A stretch of DNA of 7,462 nt from DASRGL01 sp035651115 (GTDB lineage Bacteria > Armatimonadota > Chthonomonadetes > Chthonomonadales > Chthonomonadaceae), in assembly GCA_035651115.1 (NCBI GenBank), contig DASRGL010000265.1:1-7462 (forward strand). The letters are read 5' to 3'. The notes beneath the pieces were generated by a model. The model made no database searches, had not been told where the DNA came from, and saw nothing but the letters and a program-made list of their open reading frames with translations. This document shows, in pieces, positions 5,255 through 7,462 of this stretch. Within the stretch, counting starts at the first letter, position 1. Each line of letters starts with the position of its first letter. The position numbers were made by a program, and so were the translations under genes.

Positions 5255-7321
5255 TTGGCTACGAAATCGTCGGTGCGCCGAATGGGAGCGACGACACAGG
5301 TTACTGCGGTTGAACTGGGCGCGACCGCGATCCGCGTGGTCGAGCTGGAAGGGACGGGCAGCGAGGCCAGAGTGGCGCGGCGCGGCGCGGCCTCGCTGCC
5401 TCCGAACGCCTGGAACGATCTGGCGGCAAACCGGGAGGCGTTTGTTGCCGCGATTCAGTCCGCGATGGCTTCGGCGGGCAGCGCGGCGCGCGCGGTCGTG
5501 GCCTGCCTGCCGCGCCGCCTGGTAACGCTGCGGGTGGCGCAACTGCCTGCCGGATCGCCGGAACAGATGCGCGGCATGGTCACGTTCGAGGCGCAGCAGT
5601 ATATCCCGTTCGCCCTCGATGAGGTCGTGCTGGACTATCAACTGCTGTCGGAACCGCTGTCGGACTTTGCTTCCGGCGAAGGCGACAATCTGGAGACGGT
5701 GCTGATCGCCGCCGCGCGCCGCTCCCTGATCGCCGATCTGCTTGCCATCTTCGATCGCGCGGGGCTGGAACTGCTGCGGCTCTCCGTCTCCGCGCTGGCC
5801 CTGGCCGAGAATGCCCGCGACGCCCTGGAGCCGACCGCGCTTATCGCGCTGGAACCCGGCGCGATGGATGTCGTCGTCGTCGCCAATGGGCGGCTGCTGT
5901 TCACGCGCGCGACCTCGCTCAGCACGGCGGGGCGCTCGGAGGAGGCGGCGCGGGCGCGCATCGTGGAGGAGGCCGTGCGCTCCTTCACGGCCTATCAGAA
6001 CGAGTTCCGCGCCTCGCCCCTGGCCCATGTCCACCTGGCAGGCGCAAGCGCGGCGGGAACGGAAGGCGAGGCGCTGCTACGCGCGCTCAGCGAGGTGCTG
6101 GAGATACCGGTGACCCGGCTGGAGAGCCGCCTGCTGCCTCCCGGCGATCCTGAACTCCCGTCCTATGTGACGGCGATAGGGCTGGCGCGGCAGGGGAGGG
6201 ACGGCAGGCATCTTGTCAATCTTGTGCCGGACGAGCGCGTTGCGCGCCGCGCGCAGGAGGCCCGGCGGCGCGCGCAGATCATGGCGGGCGTGGCGGCGGC
6301 GGTCGTGGTGATAGCGGCTGTCGTATGGACGGGCGTCTCGCTGCGCGCGCAGCGCCGCCTCCGCGCGGAGGCGGTGACAGCCAACGCGAAGCTGAACGAG
6401 GTCAATTCGCAACTGGAAGCGCGGCAGCGAAATCATGACCGGCTTGCGGCGCTGGATGCGGCGGTCTCGGCGGGACTGGATCGCCGGCACCCGGTCGTGG
6501 ATGTGCTGGCGGCAGTCAACATGGCCCTGCCGAAATCGGCGGTCATCTGGCTGACTCAGTTCGAGTTCGAGCGCGGCGGTCTGCTGACCCTGCATGGCAA
6601 CACGCGCTCTGCGTCCGCCGCGACCGATCTGGTGCTGAGCCTGCAACAGTCCGGCGCGTTCACCGATGTGCGCCTGGGCTACCTGGGCGATGCGCAGGAA
6701 GACCGCACGCCGACGCCGCAGGCGTCGGGAACGGCAGCGCCCTCTGCGGAGACGCCGCCCTCCACCAGCACGGCTCCCGCGCTATCCGCGCCTTCCGTGC
6801 CGTCTGGACTGCCTGCCATGCCAGGCGGGCCGGTGCCCTCTTCCGGGCCGGCGAGCGCGCCTGCGCCGGGTGGGCCTCCTCCGGGCGGGCCGCCGACGGG
6901 GACGCCGGGCAGCGCGCCGCCTGGTGGGATTTCACCCGGCGGGCCGCCACCGGGCAGCCCGCCTCCGAGAGCGTCGCCCTCGGCAACGCCTGCGCCGGGT
7001 GGGGTTCCTGGCGGCGTCCAATTTCAGGGCGATAGGGTCGTCCCCGGCCCCGGCAGAATCCGCGTGCGTCCGATAGGGTTTCAGACCATCGTTCCGCGCA
7101 GCAACGTTCGACCGGGCGCGAATGCGGCCATGCCCCGGCGGGCCGCGCCTGTCCGTCCGAATGCGGCGCAGAAGGCGAAGACCGGCGGCAAGGCCGCTCT
7201 GACCAGTTTCGTAATTACCTGTCGGCTGAATCCCGACGCGCCCGATCTGTTACCGAGGGTGGCCACGCCCAGGCAGGAGACGACGGCGGCAGTGAGTTAC
7301 ACGACACGCCCTCTGTTTTGA
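5255..7321 (+). CDS. gspL: GspL-like platform protein: PilM-type actin-like domain fused to a PilN-type domain split by a Pro/Gly-rich insert
   Basis: GspL couples the cytoplasmic GspE ATPase to the inner-membrane platform and pairs with GspM. The 688 residues start with a PilM-like actin fold: VTAVELGATAIRVVELEG (from 16), then CLPRRLVTLRVAQLPAGS and FEAQQYIPFALDEVVLDYQLL (about 90-135). One membrane helix lies near 342-364, followed by a probable coiled coil (about 365-415). A PilN-like domain (about 420-480) follows, with ALPKSAVIWLTQFEF, LHGNTRSASAATDLVLSLQQS and FTDVRL. A Pro/Gly/Ala-rich stretch (about 486-645) precedes FVITCRLNPDAP, which looks like the last PilN strand. Start choice: TTG 5255 has GAGGGAGGG 4 bases upstream; GTG 5273 and ATG 5282 also fit the domain but lack such a site; ATG 5144 would overlap gspK and translate the repeat. 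A PilMN fusion of a type IV pilus is the alternative name. Confidence 0.87.
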   Translation: MATKSSVRRMGATTQVTAVELGATAIRVVELEGTGSEARVARRGAASLPPNAWNDLAANREAFVAAIQSAMASAGSAARAVVACLPRRLVTLRVAQLPAGSPEQMRGMVTFEAQQYIPFALDEVVLDYQLLSEPLSDFASGEGDNLETVLIAAARRSLIADLLAIFDRAGLELLRLSVSALALAENARDALEPTALIALEPGAMDVVVVANGRLLFTRATSLSTAGRSEEAARARIVEEAVRSFTAYQNEFRASPLAHVHLAGASAAGTEGEALLRALSEVLEIPVTRLESRLLPPGDPELPSYVTAIGLARQGRDGRHLVNLVPDERVARRAQEARRRAQIMAGVAAAVVVIAAVVWTGVSLRAQRRLRAEAVTANAKLNEVNSQLEARQRNHDRLAALDAAVSAGLDRRHPVVDVLAAVNMALPKSAVIWLTQFEFERGGLLTLHGNTRSASAATDLVLSLQQSGAFTDVRLGYLGDAQEDRTPTPQASGTAAPSAETPPSTSTAPALSAPSVPSGLPAMPGGPVPSSGPASAPAPGGPPPGGPPTGTPGSAPPGGISPGGPPPGSPPPRASPSATPAPGGVPGGVQFQGDRVVPGPGRIRVRPIGFQTIVPRSNVRPGANAAMPRRAAPVRPNAAQKAKTGGKAALTSFVITCRLNPDAPDLLPRVATPRQETTAAVSYTTRPLF

Positions 7322-7462
7322 CCCACCCCCCGCCCCCCCTGCACGGGCCGTCTGATTCCGAAACGATTCGGGACGGCCCTTGCGACCCCGGTCGCTCGTG
7401 CCTGGCTGGGGAGGGGGAGCCAAGGCGCAGGCGTGACTGTTTCGCTCCCTTCTCCCTAGCGA
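7322..7462. repeat. Non-coding tail with an inverted copy of the type D palindrome
   Basis: No gene is visible in the last 141 bases. A hairpin gggccgtc (7345-7352) and gacggccc (7372-7379) encloses a stem ccgaa/ttcgg (7358-7362, 7367-7371) around acga, and gca/tgc (7341-7343, 7381-7383) extends the base after one mismatch. C-rich sequence (7322-7340) and ggggaggggg (about 7409-7418) flank it. Read on the - strand it lines up with 3350-3420, including gggtcgca before the left arm and gcag after the right arm. There is no T-run, so terminator activity is doubtful. The last bases (from about 7434) look like the start of another C-rich repeat arm. Confidence 0.7.

Noticed and set aside
7341..7383. 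Operon terminator after gspL
   Set aside because: The hairpin is strong but has no T-run, and its relative at 3361-3402 lies inside gspK, where termination would be harmful. It is better called a dispersed repeat.

Overview
The window is a stretch of a type II secretion system (T2SS) operon in a high-GC bacterium. All genes are on the + strand. In order they are the C-terminal half of gspF (inner-membrane platform), gspG (major pseudopilin), gspH, gspI, gspJ and gspK (minor pseudopilins that form the pseudopilus tip), and a gspL-like gene that fuses a PilM-type actin-like domain to a PilN-type domain. The class III prepilin signatures (FTLIE, FTLVE), the GspK NINT/DWR motifs and the GspG aspartate-rich end make the assignment secure. 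The host should be a diderm. GspL built as PilM plus PilN, long Gly/Pro-rich inserts, and many C-rich/G-rich palindromic repeats suggest a non-proteobacterial lineage such as Armatimonadota or a relative, but that placement is an unproven guess.

Layout. Bases 1-522 hold the end of gspF. Bases 523-705 are a repeat-filled gap with three hairpin-like elements. gspG (706-1140), gspH (1153-1689), gspI (1686-2324) and gspJ (2314-3183) are tightly packed. gspH/gspI overlap by 4 bases and gspI/gspJ by 11, which points to translational coupling. gspK (3190-5199) follows after 6 bases. A 55-base gap filled by another repeat leads into gspL (TTG 5255 to 7321). The last 141 bases are non-coding repeat; the next gene, probably gspM/pilO or gspD, lies outside.

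How the parts work together. GspF and GspL form the inner-membrane platform, where GspL is expected to link the GspE ATPase to the machine. GspG polymerises into the pseudopilus, and GspH-I-J-K prime it and cap its tip. All five pseudopilins here have a short basic leader motif followed by a hydrophobic helix for processing by the prepilin peptidase.

What stands out. (1) The palindromic repeats are not only intergenic. They sit in frame inside the unusually long prepilin leaders of GspI (70 residues) and GspK (81 residues), just upstream of the cleavage site, so the extra peptide would be removed on maturation. In gspK the ATG before the repeat is the only ATG/GTG/TTG available, so the repeat must be translated if the gene works. 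(2) Two copies of the central palindrome, in opposite orientations, differ by paired compensatory changes. (3) Low-complexity Gly/Pro/Gln segments are inserted at domain loops in GspJ, GspK and GspL and form the tail of GspI. In GspK the insertion point can be read off by comparison with an uninterrupted repeat of the same fold in the same protein. I see no defence system, CRISPR array, RNA gene or transposase.
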